From Vibrio sp. SNU_ST1 (GTDB taxonomy: Bacteria > Pseudomonadota > Gammaproteobacteria > Enterobacterales > Vibrionaceae), in the NCBI RefSeq assembly GCF_030563405.1, contig NZ_CP130748.1:1550001-1614000 (forward strand): a stretch of 64,000 nt of DNA, in the 5' to 3' direction. A program made the position numbers and the translations under genes. Under the pieces are notes generated by a model that was not told the origin of the DNA, did not search any database, and was given only the letters and a program-made list of their open reading frames with translations. The first letter of the stretch is position 1. Each line of letters begins with the position of its first letter. This document shows, in pieces, positions 23,639 to 32,816 of this stretch.

Positions 23639-24589
23639 ATGAGTATCTATAACAAAATTTTAGTTGTCGCAGACATTAATCACGATGAGCAACCAGCTCT
23701 AGTTCGTGCTATCCAACTTGCCAAGAAAAGTACATCAACAAGCTACATCACTTTCTTTTTATCGATCTACGATTTCTCGTATGACATGACATCAATGCTC
23801 TCTGTCGATGAAAGAGACGCAATGCGTAAAGGCGTAATTCATCAACGTGAAATTTGGATGAATAAAGTGGCGGTTCCTTACCTTGATGATTCCATTGAAT
23901 TTAACGTGCAAGTGGTTTGGCATAACCGCCCGTATGAAGCGATCATTGCAGAGGTTTACAGTGGCGAGCATGACATCCTAATCAAAGGTACGCGTAAGCA
24001 CGATACCTTAGAGTCCGTCATCTTTACTCCAACTGACTGGCATTTATTGAGAAAGTGCCCTAGTCCTGTGCTATTGGTTAAAAATGATTTCTGGCCAGAA
24101 CATGCGAAAATTTATGCATCAGTTCATGTCGGCTCTGAAACAGAAACTCACTTAGAGCTCAATGATACGATGGTCGATAGATTACTTGAGATCACCGGTC
24201 GTTTGGATGCTGACCCGTTCTTGGTGAATGCCTACCCAGTGACACCTGCGAATATCACAATCGAACTGCCAGAGTTTGACCCAACCTCTTATACTGACGC
24301 GGTTCGTGGTCATCACTTAACAGCGATGAAAGCGTTGCGCCAGAAACACGGTATGAGTGAAGAGCAAACTGTTGTTGAGCAAGGCTTGCCAGAAGATGTT
24401 ATTCCTCGTGTCGCATCTGAAAACAACGCTGCTATGGTGATTCTTGGTACAACTGGCCGTACTGGCTTGTCTGCCGTGTTTATTGGTAATACTGCGGAAC
24501 ATGTAATCGACAAGATTAACTGTGACGTACTTGCTCTTAAACCGTCGGGTTACGTAAGTCCACTTGATCCCAATTTGTCTATAGGTTAA
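23639..24589 (+). CDS. uspE: Universal stress protein E (two Usp domains)
   Basis: A 316-residue protein made of two tandem Usp domains: 1-150 starting MSIYNKILVVADINHDEQPAL, and 155-305 ending with the nucleotide-binding pattern ILGTTGRTGLSAVFIGNTAEHVIDKINCDVLALKP. The second domain has the G-2X-G-9X-G-S/N type ATP site, the first a degenerate one, as in E. coli UspE. Location downstream of fnr is conserved in enterics and vibrios. It affects stress tolerance and cell aggregation in E. coli. Confidence 0.94.
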   Translation: MSIYNKILVVADINHDEQPALVRAIQLAKKSTSTSYITFFLSIYDFSYDMTSMLSVDERDAMRKGVIHQREIWMNKVAVPYLDDSIEFNVQVVWHNRPYEAIIAEVYSGEHDILIKGTRKHDTLESVIFTPTDWHLLRKCPSPVLLVKNDFWPEHAKIYASVHVGSETETHLELNDTMVDRLLEITGRLDADPFLVNAYPVTPANITIELPEFDPTSYTDAVRGHHLTAMKALRQKHGMSEEQTVVEQGLPEDVIPRVASENNAAMVILGTTGRTGLSAVFIGNTAEHVIDKINCDVLALKPSGYVSPLDPNLSIG

Positions 24590-24616
24590 TACCCTATAGC
24601 TGATTTAAAATCATAA

Positions 24617-24655
24617 AAAAACGCCTCAAGCACTGCTTGAGGCGTTTTTATTTAT
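24617..24655. terminator. Bidirectional terminator between uspE and ttcA
   Basis: AAAAACGCCTCAAGCA pairs with TGCTTGAGGCGTTTTT, giving a strong stem with A and T tracts on its two sides, so it can stop the convergent uspE and ttcA transcripts. Confidence 0.92.
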
Positions 24656-24698
24656 CTAGAGTTTCCGCCAATCCAAATACAGAATCGCGAATATCTTG

Positions 24699-25592
24699 TT
24701 ATACGTTAGTCACGTCGATGAACATTGATTCATCAATATTTGAAGAGGAAACTTCAGCTTCTTCGAATTCGTAGGCCTTGCGATCTTCACTACGGTCTAG
24801 TGGAAGGTTTACGAAATCAAACAGCTCTCGGTCAGCCAGTTGGCTTGGACTTACGTTCTGAATTGACTTGAAGATCTTCTCAACACGACCTGGCGTTTTC
24901 TTATCCCAATCAATCAACATCGCTTTAATGTTCTGACGCTGTAGGTTCTCTTGAGAGCCACACAGGTTACATGGAATGATTGGGAACTCTAGGTGCTCTG
25001 CGTATTGAATTAAGTCTGTTTCACGACAATAAGTCAGTGGGCGAATAACAACGTTACGGCCATCATCAGAGCGTAGTTTTGGTGGCATTGCCTTCAAGCG
25101 TGCACCGTGGAACATGTTCAGGAACATCGTCTCAACAATATCATCCAGGTGGTGACCAAGAGCAATTTTAGTCGCCCCAATTTTCTCTGCAAACGAGTAC
25201 AAAGTACCACGACGAAGACGAGAACATAGACCACAAGTTGTTTTACCCTCTGGCACTTTCTCTTTTACTACTGAGTACGTATCTTTATCTACGATGTAGT
25301 AAGGAATGTTCAGGGTTTCAAAGTATTCAGGAAGAATGTGCTCAGGAAAGCCAGGTTGTTTTTGGTCTAGGTTTACGGCAACAACATCGAATTTGATTGG
25401 TGCAGCTTCACGTAAACGTAGCAAAATATCTAGCATCGCAAATGAATCTTTACCGCCACTAATGCATGCCATTACTACGTCATTCTCTTCGATCATGTTG
25501 TAGTCAACGATGGCATTTCCAACATTTCGTCTCAGACGTTTCTGAAGCTTGTTGAATTCAAGTGTTTCTTTTTTATTTTCGTTTTGGTTCAT
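24699..25592 (-). CDS. ttcA: tRNA 2-thiocytidine biosynthesis protein
   Basis: About 297 residues from the ATG at 25592 ([13 protein letters not shown]); four more codons are possible. The PP-loop [10 protein letters not shown] binds ATP. The cysteine pairs CGLC and CNLC hold the [4Fe-4S] cluster, and [15 protein letters not shown] is the family signature. The enzyme thiolates C32 in certain tRNAs. Position next to uspE and fnr is conserved in gammaproteobacteria. The gene faces a 276-base gap, where I see no other gene. Confidence 0.96.
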   Translation of the reverse strand: MNQNENKKETLEFNKLQKRLRRNVGNAIVDYNMIEENDVVMACISGGKDSFAMLDILLRLREAAPIKFDVVAVNLDQKQPGFPEHILPEYFETLNIPYYIVDKDTYSVVKEKVPEGKTTCGLCSRLRRGTLYSFAEKIGATKIALGHHLDDIVETMFLNMFHGARLKAMPPKLRSDDGRNVVIRPLTYCRETDLIQYAEHLEFPIIPCNLCGSQENLQRQNIKAMLIDWDKKTPGRVEKIFKSIQNVSPSQLADRELFDFVNLPLDRSEDRKAYEFEEAEVSSSNIDESMFIDVTNV

Positions 25593-25807
25593 TGCGACTC
25601 TCACACCGTCGTATTACCGACTGTAGATTGCTAGTGGGACTGTTTTAGGGCGTGGATTATACGGATTTTTATTTGATGTTGAAATAGTAACTGCAGGATT
25701 AACAAGCTGAGTATTAGTAAGATTCCTCTTCTTTTGAGCTTTAAGCTATCTAAACGGTTAGATAAACGCGTCTTAACAAATTCGAGGTTTGTATAGCAGA
25801 CAAAGAA

Positions 25808-25838
25808 AAGCAGCCTTCTCTAAAAGATCAGGCTGCTT
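25808..25838 (-). terminator. Terminator after the DUF2987-like gene
   Basis: AAGCAGCCT pairs with AGGCTGCTT over a 13-base loop; the minus strand continues TTTCTTTG. It lies 44 bases past the stop of the gene at 25882. Confidence 0.75.
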
Positions 25839-25881
25839 AAGAACTACTGCCTCAAAGCGTAGGAAATGCTTCTAGTTAGAC

Positions 25882-26532
25882 TTATTGCGCGGGAATGTAC
25901 GGTAATACACGAACCGTTGGCTCTGGTAAAGTGATGCTGTCACTTCCAGTCAGCTCTTCTAAGGTGAATTTAGCACGTCCCTCTTTAATTGGGATTTGTT
26001 TACCGTTAGATAGAGCAATGTTGCCTTCAAGCTTGTCATTGAACTCCAACGTTAACCCTTGGATATCAGGTGTGAACCAGCTAGAGAACATGCCGCTGAC
26101 GTCTTCTAGCATTGCCTGCATCTGTGGTAACAGGCTCTCTAGTTGTGCAACTTCAACAGTTCCAGCTAAAGGTTCCTGTGTCATGACAACGAGCGAATAT
26201 GCACACTCTTGTTCTTGGGTTTGTACAAAGATAAGAGGGTTTGCTGAGCGCAGGTTTTGATCTACAGGTAGAAGCAGCTCATTCGCAGCAGACACTTTTA
26301 GCTCTTCATAGTGTTCTTCTTTCTCCATCCAAGCTTTGCTGATGTGGCAGGTTTTCTGTGCTTGTTGGTCAACAAAGAACACCGCAACTTTGATATCATC
26401 GTGCCCTTCTTTGGTGTTGTTTTTCAGCTGAGTATAGAGTTTAGAATACGTGAACATATATTCTTGCGCCGAAGCTGGAAGAGAAACCCCAAAACTTAAA
26501 GTGGCTAATAAAGCGAGTGCTGTCTTTTTCAT
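25882..26532 (-). CDS. Periplasmic protein of the DUF2987 type
   Basis: A 216-residue exported protein with signal MKKTALALLATLSFGVSLPASA. The mature part starts QEYMFTYSKLYTQLKNN and contains two cysteines (TCHISKAW and ECAYSLVV) that may pair. The sequence is that of the DUF2987 family common in Vibrio; no function is known. It stands alone, with terminators on both sides. Confidence 0.8.
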   Translation of the reverse strand: MKKTALALLATLSFGVSLPASAQEYMFTYSKLYTQLKNNTKEGHDDIKVAVFFVDQQAQKTCHISKAWMEKEEHYEELKVSAANELLLPVDQNLRSANPLIFVQTQEQECAYSLVVMTQEPLAGTVEVAQLESLLPQMQAMLEDVSGMFSSWFTPDIQGLTLEFNDKLEGNIALSNGKQIPIKEGRAKFTLEELTGSDSITLPEPTVRVLPYIPAQ

Positions 26533-26569
26533 TACTATAATCTTGTTGAAGTTGAGCGTTTATAAATAG

Positions 26570-26595
26570 AAAGAGCAGCCAATGAGCTGCTCTTT
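26570..26595 (-). terminator. Stem-loop between the bax-like and DUF2987-like genes
   Basis: AAAGAGCAGC (26570-26579) and GCTGCTCTTT (26586-26595) form a ten-pair stem with a six-base loop. It lies upstream (in the minus direction) of the DUF2987-like gene's end-facing neighbour, between the bax-like stop at 26656 and the start at 26532, so it most likely ends the bax-like transcript. Confidence 0.8.
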
Positions 26596-26655
26596 TGCGA
26601 TATTGCTTGGTGTCAAACGGACTAAAGAAGTCAATCAAACGGATATCCAAATGAG

Positions 26656-27504
26656 TTACTTTTCCCAGTATACCTTGTTGTGACGGATCATAGCTTGTAA
26701 ATCAGTCACATAGTCTGAACCTCGCTCAGAATATTTTAACAAGCCATTGGTCAATTCGGTCGCCGTTTCTTTGGTTAACAGATCATTACCACTTGCTGCC
26801 AGTTGCGCACGAATGGCTCTTAAATCTGCATAGGCACGGTTGCGATTAAGGTTCATGAAGTAACGGTGTACGGATTCTTGGCTTGAAGAAAATGTTGCTA
26901 CTTCATGCGAGCTGCCTTCATTACGTTGTAGCGGAACAAGGCCACAACCTTTGGTGTAACACCAATGTCCGAAATAGTTGTTTGCTTTGGTGGCGAAACG
27001 TGATGTCCCCCACGCTGATTCATTAGCAGCCTGTGTCAGTACCAGCGCCTCTGGCAGTACGTTGACACGGTTAAGCATTTCCGCCAACCATGTCTGTTCT
27101 ATACCAGTGCTAGGTACCGGTAAGCGGTACAACTTCCCTAACCTTTTCGCATAAGAAATGTCTTCAGAATCAATACGACTTAAACCAGATTCAGAGAGCT
27201 TAGTTAAAAACGCACGTTCTTTGGTGATACGTTTGTTTTCAATCTTGATGCTTGGGCGTAGGAACGAGAAAAACGCGTCTTTTTTCTCGTTTACATCCTC
27301 AATAGCCGCAAAATTTGGTGCGCTTGAAGCAACAGTTAAGTCATCAAATTGGTCTGCTGAATTAGAGCTCTGTTCTGTCGTACGTCGGCGTTCTTCTTCT
27401 TGGTAAAGATATGGGCCAATCAGTGAGATAGAACCCACGATTGCTAGTGTTGTTACTTTGAGCGCAAGAGATTTACTCGCGCTGCTTTTGTCGTTATTAC
27501 GCAT
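26656..27504 (-). CDS. Bax-like glucosaminidase (peptidoglycan hydrolase)
   Basis: About 282 residues from the ATG at 27504 (MRNNDKSSASKSLA), whose start overlaps the stop of the upstream membrane gene by eight bases; the frame is open 28 codons further. An N-terminal membrane anchor (VTTLAIVGSISLIGPYLY) is followed by a charged linker and a C-terminal glucosaminidase domain (LPEALVLTQAANESAWGTSRFATKANNYFGHWC). The catalytic Glu is in ANESAWG. The family includes E. coli Bax and cleaves the glycan strand. Being coupled to a multi-spanning membrane protein suggests a membrane-linked cell-wall function. Confidence 0.86.
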   Translation of the reverse strand: MRNNDKSSASKSLALKVTTLAIVGSISLIGPYLYQEEERRRTTEQSSNSADQFDDLTVASSAPNFAAIEDVNEKKDAFFSFLRPSIKIENKRITKERAFLTKLSESGLSRIDSEDISYAKRLGKLYRLPVPSTGIEQTWLAEMLNRVNVLPEALVLTQAANESAWGTSRFATKANNYFGHWCYTKGCGLVPLQRNEGSSHEVATFSSSQESVHRYFMNLNRNRAYADLRAIRAQLAASGNDLLTKETATELTNGLLKYSERGSDYVTDLQAMIRHNKVYWEK

Positions 27505-28351
27505 CGAAGACCTGCGGGTTTTTGTTTTTGTTACCATGGCTACTGTTGTTGCCGTTATTGTTACCGCCATCGCTGTCGTCATCGTCATCGCTCATTGGGC
27601 GGTCTGATGCAACTATCTTCAGCTTGATGCCAAACATCTCACGGTAAACGATACCTTTCACGTGGAAGAAGAATGGAAGAACGAAGATCAAGCCAATGCC
27701 GTACATCATCGCAGCAACGATGAACATCAGCATAACCATTAGATATATAGACGCGACTACGAAGATCTTCTTATTTACTGCTCTTAGAGAAAGTAATAGC
27801 GATTGCATCGGTGGAACTTTTTTATCACAAATCAGCAGAATTGAGTTGCTGAACGCAAGTGAGAAGTAGATAGACAGAAATGGCAGAATCATACCAGCGA
27901 TGCCTTGAAGCATTAGGCTGAACAAAGTCACTAGAATAACGGGGATCGTAAACTGTAAACCTTTGCCTATGTGGCGCACTTTAGTTTGAAGACCTGCAGC
28001 GTGGCTCATTGCCATTAAACAGATCCCGGCATAGATAGGTGCACTGACGACTTCATAGCTAAAATTAGCAATGAAAATCGATTCAACGATCTGTGGTGTA
28101 AAGGCCTCAGGGTCGATTACCGCATCTAAGATAACCGCAGGGTCACCAAGTTGCAGTTTTAGTGCGATATAAAAGATAGCCAATTGTACGAACATCAGCG
28201 CAACAATCGCGGGGGAAAACGAAAGAAAGTGACTTATCGTATGTTTCCAAGCTTCTTGGAATACAGCCGTTGCTTTGAGCTCATAGTCGCCGGAAAGTGC
28301 ACGGTCGATACTACCGCCCAAATTAAAATCTTTTTCGATGTCGTTGTTCAT
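27497..28351 (-). CDS. Multi-spanning membrane protein with acidic/Asn-rich tail
   Basis: 284 residues from the ATG at 28351 (MNNDIEKDFN), preceded by AGGT; an upstream in-frame start would add seven residues. Five to six membrane segments lie between residues 45 and 230. The C-terminus is low complexity (SDDDDDSDGGNNNGNNSSHG) and would be disordered. The layout fits the BPSS1780-like family of uncharacterised inner-membrane proteins, though I am not sure of the name. The tail-coding region overlaps the bax-like start, indicating coupling. Confidence 0.75.
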   Translation of the reverse strand: MNNDIEKDFNLGGSIDRALSGDYELKATAVFQEAWKHTISHFLSFSPAIVALMFVQLAIFYIALKLQLGDPAVILDAVIDPEAFTPQIVESIFIANFSYEVVSAPIYAGICLMAMSHAAGLQTKVRHIGKGLQFTIPVILVTLFSLMLQGIAGMILPFLSIYFSLAFSNSILLICDKKVPPMQSLLLSLRAVNKKIFVVASIYLMVMLMFIVAAMMYGIGLIFVLPFFFHVKGIVYREMFGIKLKIVASDRPMSDDDDDSDGGNNNGNNSSHGNKNKNPQVFDA

Positions 28352-28372
28352 ATTGATACCTAGGTGCGCCAA

Positions 28373-28680
28373 CTAAACGAAGGCACCTAACTTATTGATA
28401 AAAAATTACCTTCATTATACCCATATGTCGGATGCAAACTAAAATATGAATCTGTAACAAGGCTTGCTTTTACGTCTTAATGGTTAATAATTAGACACTT
28501 GTTAGGGTGTGAACCCAACAAATAACAGTATGGTAAAGGATGTTTACTTTTACCTGCGAATTTTTTTGTCTTCGAAAGATAAAAAATGCTTTGAATTCAC
28601 GTTTTTGGTGATTATGATGCGCGCCTTAGAGGTGTATAGCAACAGGTCTCAAATAGAACCAAGGTGGAGAAAAACAGACG
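28373..28680. promoter_or_regulatory. Intergenic region, divergent promoters for the membrane gene and potA
   Basis: This 308-base gap holds the divergent starts. A short hairpin (AGGTGC...GCACCT, about 28362-28386) lies in the leader of the minus gene. On the plus side there is a ribosome site (GTGGAG) before the potA TTG start. A 60-codon plus frame (28509-28691) overlaps potA and has no protein-like character. No strong operator was recognised. Confidence 0.4.
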
Positions 28681-29796
28681 TTGAACGCTAAAAAATCAGT
28701 AGGGAAGCCAGTCGTACAGCTAACTGGCATCAGTAAAAGTTTCGATGGTAAGGAAGTCATCGGCAATCTGGATTTAAACGTAAATCATGGTGAGTTTCTC
28801 ACGATTTTAGGCCCATCAGGTTGTGGTAAAACAACCGTGCTAAGAATGATTGCGGGTTTTGAAACGGCGGATAGTGGTGAAATACTATTAGCTGGACAGA
28901 ACGTAACCCAAGTTCCTGCTGAACAAAGGTATGTAAACACTGTTTTCCAAAGCTATGCCCTATTCCCGCATATGACCGTTTTCGATAATGTGGCATTTGG
29001 CTTACGCATGCAGAAAGTTCCAAGCAGCGAGATTGAACCTCGTGTAATGGATGCTTTGAAAATGGTGCGCTTAGAACAAATGGCACAACGAAAGCCACAC
29101 CAGCTATCTGGCGGCCAACAGCAACGTATCGCAATCGCTCGAGCTGTCGTTAATAAGCCTAAAGTTCTCTTGTTGGATGAATCTCTATCTGCTCTGGATT
29201 ACAAACTACGTAAACAGATGCAAATCGAGCTGAAACAACTGCAACGCCAACTTGGTATCACGTTCATTTTTGTAACGCATGACCAAGAAGAAGCGCTGTC
29301 TATGTCTGACCGCATCATTGTTATGCGTGATGGCGTGATTGAACAAGACGGAACACCAAGAGAGATCTACGAAGAGCCTAAAAACCTATTCGTAGCGCGT
29401 TTCATTGGTGAAATTAACGTATTCGAAGCGACAGCTAAATCTCGTCAAGATGAAAAGCGCATTGTTGCGACAATCGAAGGTGAAGAGTCCATTATCTATC
29501 ACGATGAAGACGTAACACCGGGTCAAAAACTGCAAGTATTGCTTCGCCCTGAAGATCTTCGCATCGAAGAAATCAAAGAGTCTGAGCAACGCGGTATTGT
29601 TGGCCACATTGTCGAGCGAACCTATAAAGGCATGACATTAGATTCAGTCGTAGAACTTGAATCGGGTATGCGTGTCATGGTTAGCGAATTCTTCAACGAA
29701 GATGACCCTGACGTTGATCACTCACTGGGCCAAAAAGTCGCAGTAACTTGGGTTGAGAGCTGGGAAGTGGTATTAGAAGATGAGCAAGAAGTTTAA
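28681..29796 (+). CDS. potA: Spermidine/putrescine ABC transporter ATPase
   Basis: A 371-residue ABC subunit with a TTG start after GGAG. Walker A is [12 protein letters not shown] (about residue 41), the signature [14 protein letters not shown], Walker [14 protein letters not shown], and the switch His is in [12 protein letters not shown]-terminal TOBE-like domain ([12 protein letters not shown]) regulates activity. Its end overlaps the potB start. The pot operon order A-B-C-D is as in E. coli. Confidence 0.96.
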   Translation: MNAKKSVGKPVVQLTGISKSFDGKEVIGNLDLNVNHGEFLTILGPSGCGKTTVLRMIAGFETADSGEILLAGQNVTQVPAEQRYVNTVFQSYALFPHMTVFDNVAFGLRMQKVPSSEIEPRVMDALKMVRLEQMAQRKPHQLSGGQQQRIAIARAVVNKPKVLLLDESLSALDYKLRKQMQIELKQLQRQLGITFIFVTHDQEEALSMSDRIIVMRDGVIEQDGTPREIYEEPKNLFVARFIGEINVFEATAKSRQDEKRIVATIEGEESIIYHDEDVTPGQKLQVLLRPEDLRIEEIKESEQRGIVGHIVERTYKGMTLDSVVELESGMRVMVSEFFNEDDPDVDHSLGQKVAVTWVESWEVVLEDEQEV

Positions 29797-30637
29797 TTTA
29801 CAGAACGCAATTGTTGCTTTAATCACAGGTTGGTTAGTGCTGTTCGTGATGATTCCAAACATCATGATCATCGGTACTAGCTTCTTAACTCGTGATGAAG
29901 CTAACTTGATTGAGATGACCTTTACTCTCGATAACTATGTGCGTTTGGCTGATCCGCTGTATTTTAAGGTGCTGATGCACTCTTTCTATATGGCAATCGT
30001 TGCCACCCTGCTTTGTTTAATCATTGGTTACCCGTTCGCCTATATCGTGGCAAAAATGCCTGCGAAGTGGCGTCCAATCATGTTGTTCCTCGTGATTGTA
30101 CCATTTTGGACTAACTCACTGATTCGTACTTACGGACTAAAAGTGGTTTTGGGTACTCAAGGGGTACTGAACAAAGGTTTGTTAGCGTTAGATATTATCG
30201 ATAAGCCGCTACGCATCATGTACTCAGAAACCGCAGTAATGATTGGTTTGGTGTATATCCTACTTCCATTCATGATTTTGCCGCTGTATTCAGCGATTGA
30301 AAAACTGGACGATACATACCTAGAAGCGGCTAAAGATTTAGGTGCGAACAAACTGCAAACGCTATTGAAAGTCGTGTTACCACTGACTATGCCAGGTATT
30401 GTCGGCGGTTGTTTATTAGTGTTATTACCCGCATTAGGTATGTTCTACATCTCTGACCTATTAGGTGGAGCAAAGAATCTGCTGATTGGTAACGTGATTA
30501 AGAGCCAAGTACTCAATGCTCGAGACTGGCCGTTTGGCGCTGCGACGAGTATTGCACTGACTGTAGCAATGGCTGTGATGCTGTATGCCTACTACCGAGC
30601 AGGTAAGCTATTGAACAAGAAAGTGGAGCTAGACTAA
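29780..30637 (+). CDS. potB: Spermidine/putrescine permease PotB
   Basis: A 285-residue permease with six membrane helices and the EAA loop [28 protein letters not shown], which contacts the ATPase. It overlaps potA by 17 bases, and its last base is the first of potC (TAATG). It forms the transport path with PotC. Confidence 0.95.
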   Translation: MSKKFNLQNAIVALITGWLVLFVMIPNIMIIGTSFLTRDEANLIEMTFTLDNYVRLADPLYFKVLMHSFYMAIVATLLCLIIGYPFAYIVAKMPAKWRPIMLFLVIVPFWTNSLIRTYGLKVVLGTQGVLNKGLLALDIIDKPLRIMYSETAVMIGLVYILLPFMILPLYSAIEKLDDTYLEAAKDLGANKLQTLLKVVLPLTMPGIVGGCLLVLLPALGMFYISDLLGGAKNLLIGNVIKSQVLNARDWPFGAATSIALTVAMAVMLYAYYRAGKLLNKKVELD

Positions 30638-31407
30638 TGGGGCGCACAGTTAAGTTCAGCTTTATGGCGCTGGTATACGCTTTTTTATACCTACCGATTA
30701 TTGTATTGATTGCTAACTCATTTAATGCCAACAAGTTCGGTATGAAATGGGGTGGTTTCACCACTAAATGGTATGACGCGCTTATTAACAATGACAGCCT
30801 AATGCAGGCTGCGTGGCATTCGATCAACGTAGCGGTGTTCTCAGCAACAGCCGCAACCATTGTCGGGAGCCTCACAGCAGTAGCCCTATTCCGTTATCAA
30901 TTTAAAGGTAAAGGCATCGTAAATGGCATGCTGTTCATCGTAATGATGTCACCAGATATCGTAATGGCGATTTCGCTTCTTGCACTATTTTTGGTAATGG
31001 GTGTTCAACTGGGGTTCTTTACCCTACTTGCTGCTCACATTACCTTCTGTCTACCGTTCGTTGTGGTAACGGTTTACAGTCGCTTGAATGGCTTTGATGT
31101 GAAGATGCTAGAAGCAGCAAAAGACTTAGGTGCAAGTGAGTGGACGATTCTAAAGCAGATCATTCTACCTCTTGCTAAGCCAGCGGTTGCTGCGGGTTGG
31201 TTATTGAGCTTCACTCTGTCTTTGGACGATGTGATCATCAGCTCTTTCGTAACCGGCCCAACGTATGAAATCTTACCACTGAAGATTTACTCAATGGTTA
31301 AAGTGGGTATCTCTCCGGAGGTAAACGCCCTAGCAACAGTGATGTTAGTGGTGTCGTTAATACTGGTGATCATTTCTCAGTTATTAGCGAGAGAAAAAAT
31401 CAAGTAA
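30637..31407 (+). CDS. potC: Spermidine/putrescine permease PotC
   Basis: A 256-residue six-helix permease with the EAA loop [28 protein letters not shown]. Its start overlaps potB. A perfect terminator-like stem at 31480 separates it from the substrate-binding genes, so potD levels can be set independently. Confidence 0.95.
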   Translation: MGRTVKFSFMALVYAFLYLPIIVLIANSFNANKFGMKWGGFTTKWYDALINNDSLMQAAWHSINVAVFSATAATIVGSLTAVALFRYQFKGKGIVNGMLFIVMMSPDIVMAISLLALFLVMGVQLGFFTLLAAHITFCLPFVVVTVYSRLNGFDVKMLEAAKDLGASEWTILKQIILPLAKPAVAAGWLLSFTLSLDDVIISSFVTGPTYEILPLKIYSMVKVGISPEVNALATVMLVVSLILVIISQLLAREKIK

Positions 31408-31479
31408 GTCTCCTACTCTATACAGAGACAGGCTTGATAAGAAGTTAACAAACTTCAAGTTAAAAAAGTGTTAATCATA

Positions 31480-31511
31480 AACAGAATGGTAAATTACCAT
31501 TCTGTTTTTCT
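31480..31511 (+). terminator. Terminator/attenuator between potC and first potD
   Basis: AACAGAATGGTAA pairs with TTACCATTCTGTT, followed by TTTTC. It would end the potABC message or reduce read-through into potD. Confidence 0.85.
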
Positions 31512-31553
31512 ATCTACTGCCTTCGGGCAACGTTTAGTTTGGAGCTAACGTCA

Positions 31554-32588
31554 ATGAAAAAATGGGCTACTCTATTAGCTGGTAGTGCATGTGCGCTTTC
31601 AATGTTATCTGCACCATCATTTGCAAAAGATAACAAAGAATTGGTATTCATGAACTGGGGACCTTACATCAACAGTGAGATTCTAGAACAGTTCACTGAT
31701 GAAACTGGAATCAAGGTTATCTACTCAACTTACGAGTCGAACGAAACCTTGTACGCAAAGCTAAAAACACACAACAAAGGTTACGACCTAGTTGTGCCGT
31801 CGACTTACTTCGTTTCTAAGATGCGTGACGAAGGTATGCTACAAAAGATCGACAAAACTAAGCTGAACAACTTCAAGAACCTAGATACTAACTACCTAGA
31901 TAAGCCGTACGACCCAAGCAACGACTACTCTATTCCACACGTAGTTGCTATCACAGGTCTTGCTGTTAACACTGACATGTACGATCCGGAAGATTTCCAA
32001 AGCTGGGCTGATCTATGGAAGCCAGAGCTTGAAGGTCAACTGATGATGATGGACGACACGCGTGAAGTGTTCCATATCGCACTACGTAAGTTAGGTTACT
32101 CTGGTAACACAACAAACGAAAAAGAGATCGACGAAGCTTATGCTGAGCTACAAAAGTTAATGCCGAACGTTCTAGTATTTAACTCAGACAACCCAGGCGC
32201 GCCATATATGTCTGGTGAAGTGGGTCTTGGTATGCTGTGGAACGGTTCAGCTGCTGCAGCGCAAAACGAAGGTCTACCAATCAAACTGGTTTTCCCAAAA
32301 GAAGGCGGTATCGGTTGGGTTGATAACTTTGCAATTAGCTCTGGTGCGGTAAACGTAGAAGCGGCTCATAAGATGATCGACTTCCTACTTCGCCCAGAAA
32401 TCGCAGAGCAAATCTCTCGTGACACAGGCTACCTAACGGCAGTTAAAGCGTCTAACGAGAAGTTCAAAGACAGCCCAGCGCTGTTCCCGTCACAAGAAGA
32501 CCTTGATCGTGTGGAATGGCAAGCTGCGGTTGGCGATAAGACAGTGAAGTACGAAGATTACTTCATGAAGCTTAAAGCCGGTCAGTAA
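31554..32588 (+). CDS. potD: Polyamine-binding periplasmic protein, first copy
   Basis: 344 residues from the ATG at 31554 (MKKWATLLAGS). The signal peptide ends at SAPSFA and the mature protein begins KDNKELVFMNWGPYINSEIL. Motifs YSTYESNETLYAKLKTHNKGYDLVVPSTYFVSKM and MMMDDTREVFHIAL are typical PotD ligand-site regions. It delivers spermidine/putrescine to PotABC. A second paralogue follows 228 bases on. It is more divergent than the second copy at ligand-facing spots (MNWGPYIN versus YNWSEYIP), so specificity may differ. Confidence 0.93.
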   Translation: MKKWATLLAGSACALSMLSAPSFAKDNKELVFMNWGPYINSEILEQFTDETGIKVIYSTYESNETLYAKLKTHNKGYDLVVPSTYFVSKMRDEGMLQKIDKTKLNNFKNLDTNYLDKPYDPSNDYSIPHVVAITGLAVNTDMYDPEDFQSWADLWKPELEGQLMMMDDTREVFHIALRKLGYSGNTTNEKEIDEAYAELQKLMPNVLVFNSDNPGAPYMSGEVGLGMLWNGSAAAAQNEGLPIKLVFPKEGGIGWVDNFAISSGAVNVEAAHKMIDFLLRPEIAEQISRDTGYLTAVKASNEKFKDSPALFPSQEDLDRVEWQAAVGDKTVKYEDYFMKLKAGQ

Positions 32589-32620
32589 GCGAGTTTGTTA
32601 TCTAATTACTCCGGTCAACA

Positions 32621-32657
32621 TAGGCTTGTTAAGTAACTGGTTTACTTAACAAGCCTA
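32621..32657. repeat. Perfect 16-bp inverted repeat between the two potD genes
   Basis: TAGGCTTGTTAAGTAA (32621-32636) pairs perfectly with TTACTTAACAAGCCTA (32642-32657) across a five-base loop CTGGT. It has no T tract, so it may protect the potD mRNA 3' end or bind a regulator, with the true terminator following at 32696. Confidence 0.75.
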
Positions 32658-32695
32658 GTTAGGTAATCAACAAGTTAAAAATAAGAATATCAATC

Positions 32696-32724
32696 AATAG
32701 GCAGCTTTGGCTGCCTATTTTGTT
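32696..32724 (+). terminator. Terminator after first potD
   Basis: AATAGGCAGC pairs with GCTGCCTATT over a TTTG loop, followed by TTGTT. It stops transcription before the second potD promoter. Confidence 0.85.
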
Positions 32725-32816
32725 ATATCACTGCTATAATTTAGCGCGATTTTTAGAAATCCATTTACTTTGGGTTCAATACCCAGCTCCAAATCAAACA
32801 AATGAACGGAACAGTA

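Noticed and set aside
28509..28691. 60-codon frame upstream of potA
   Set aside because: It overlaps potA and shows no protein-like pattern; probably leader DNA.
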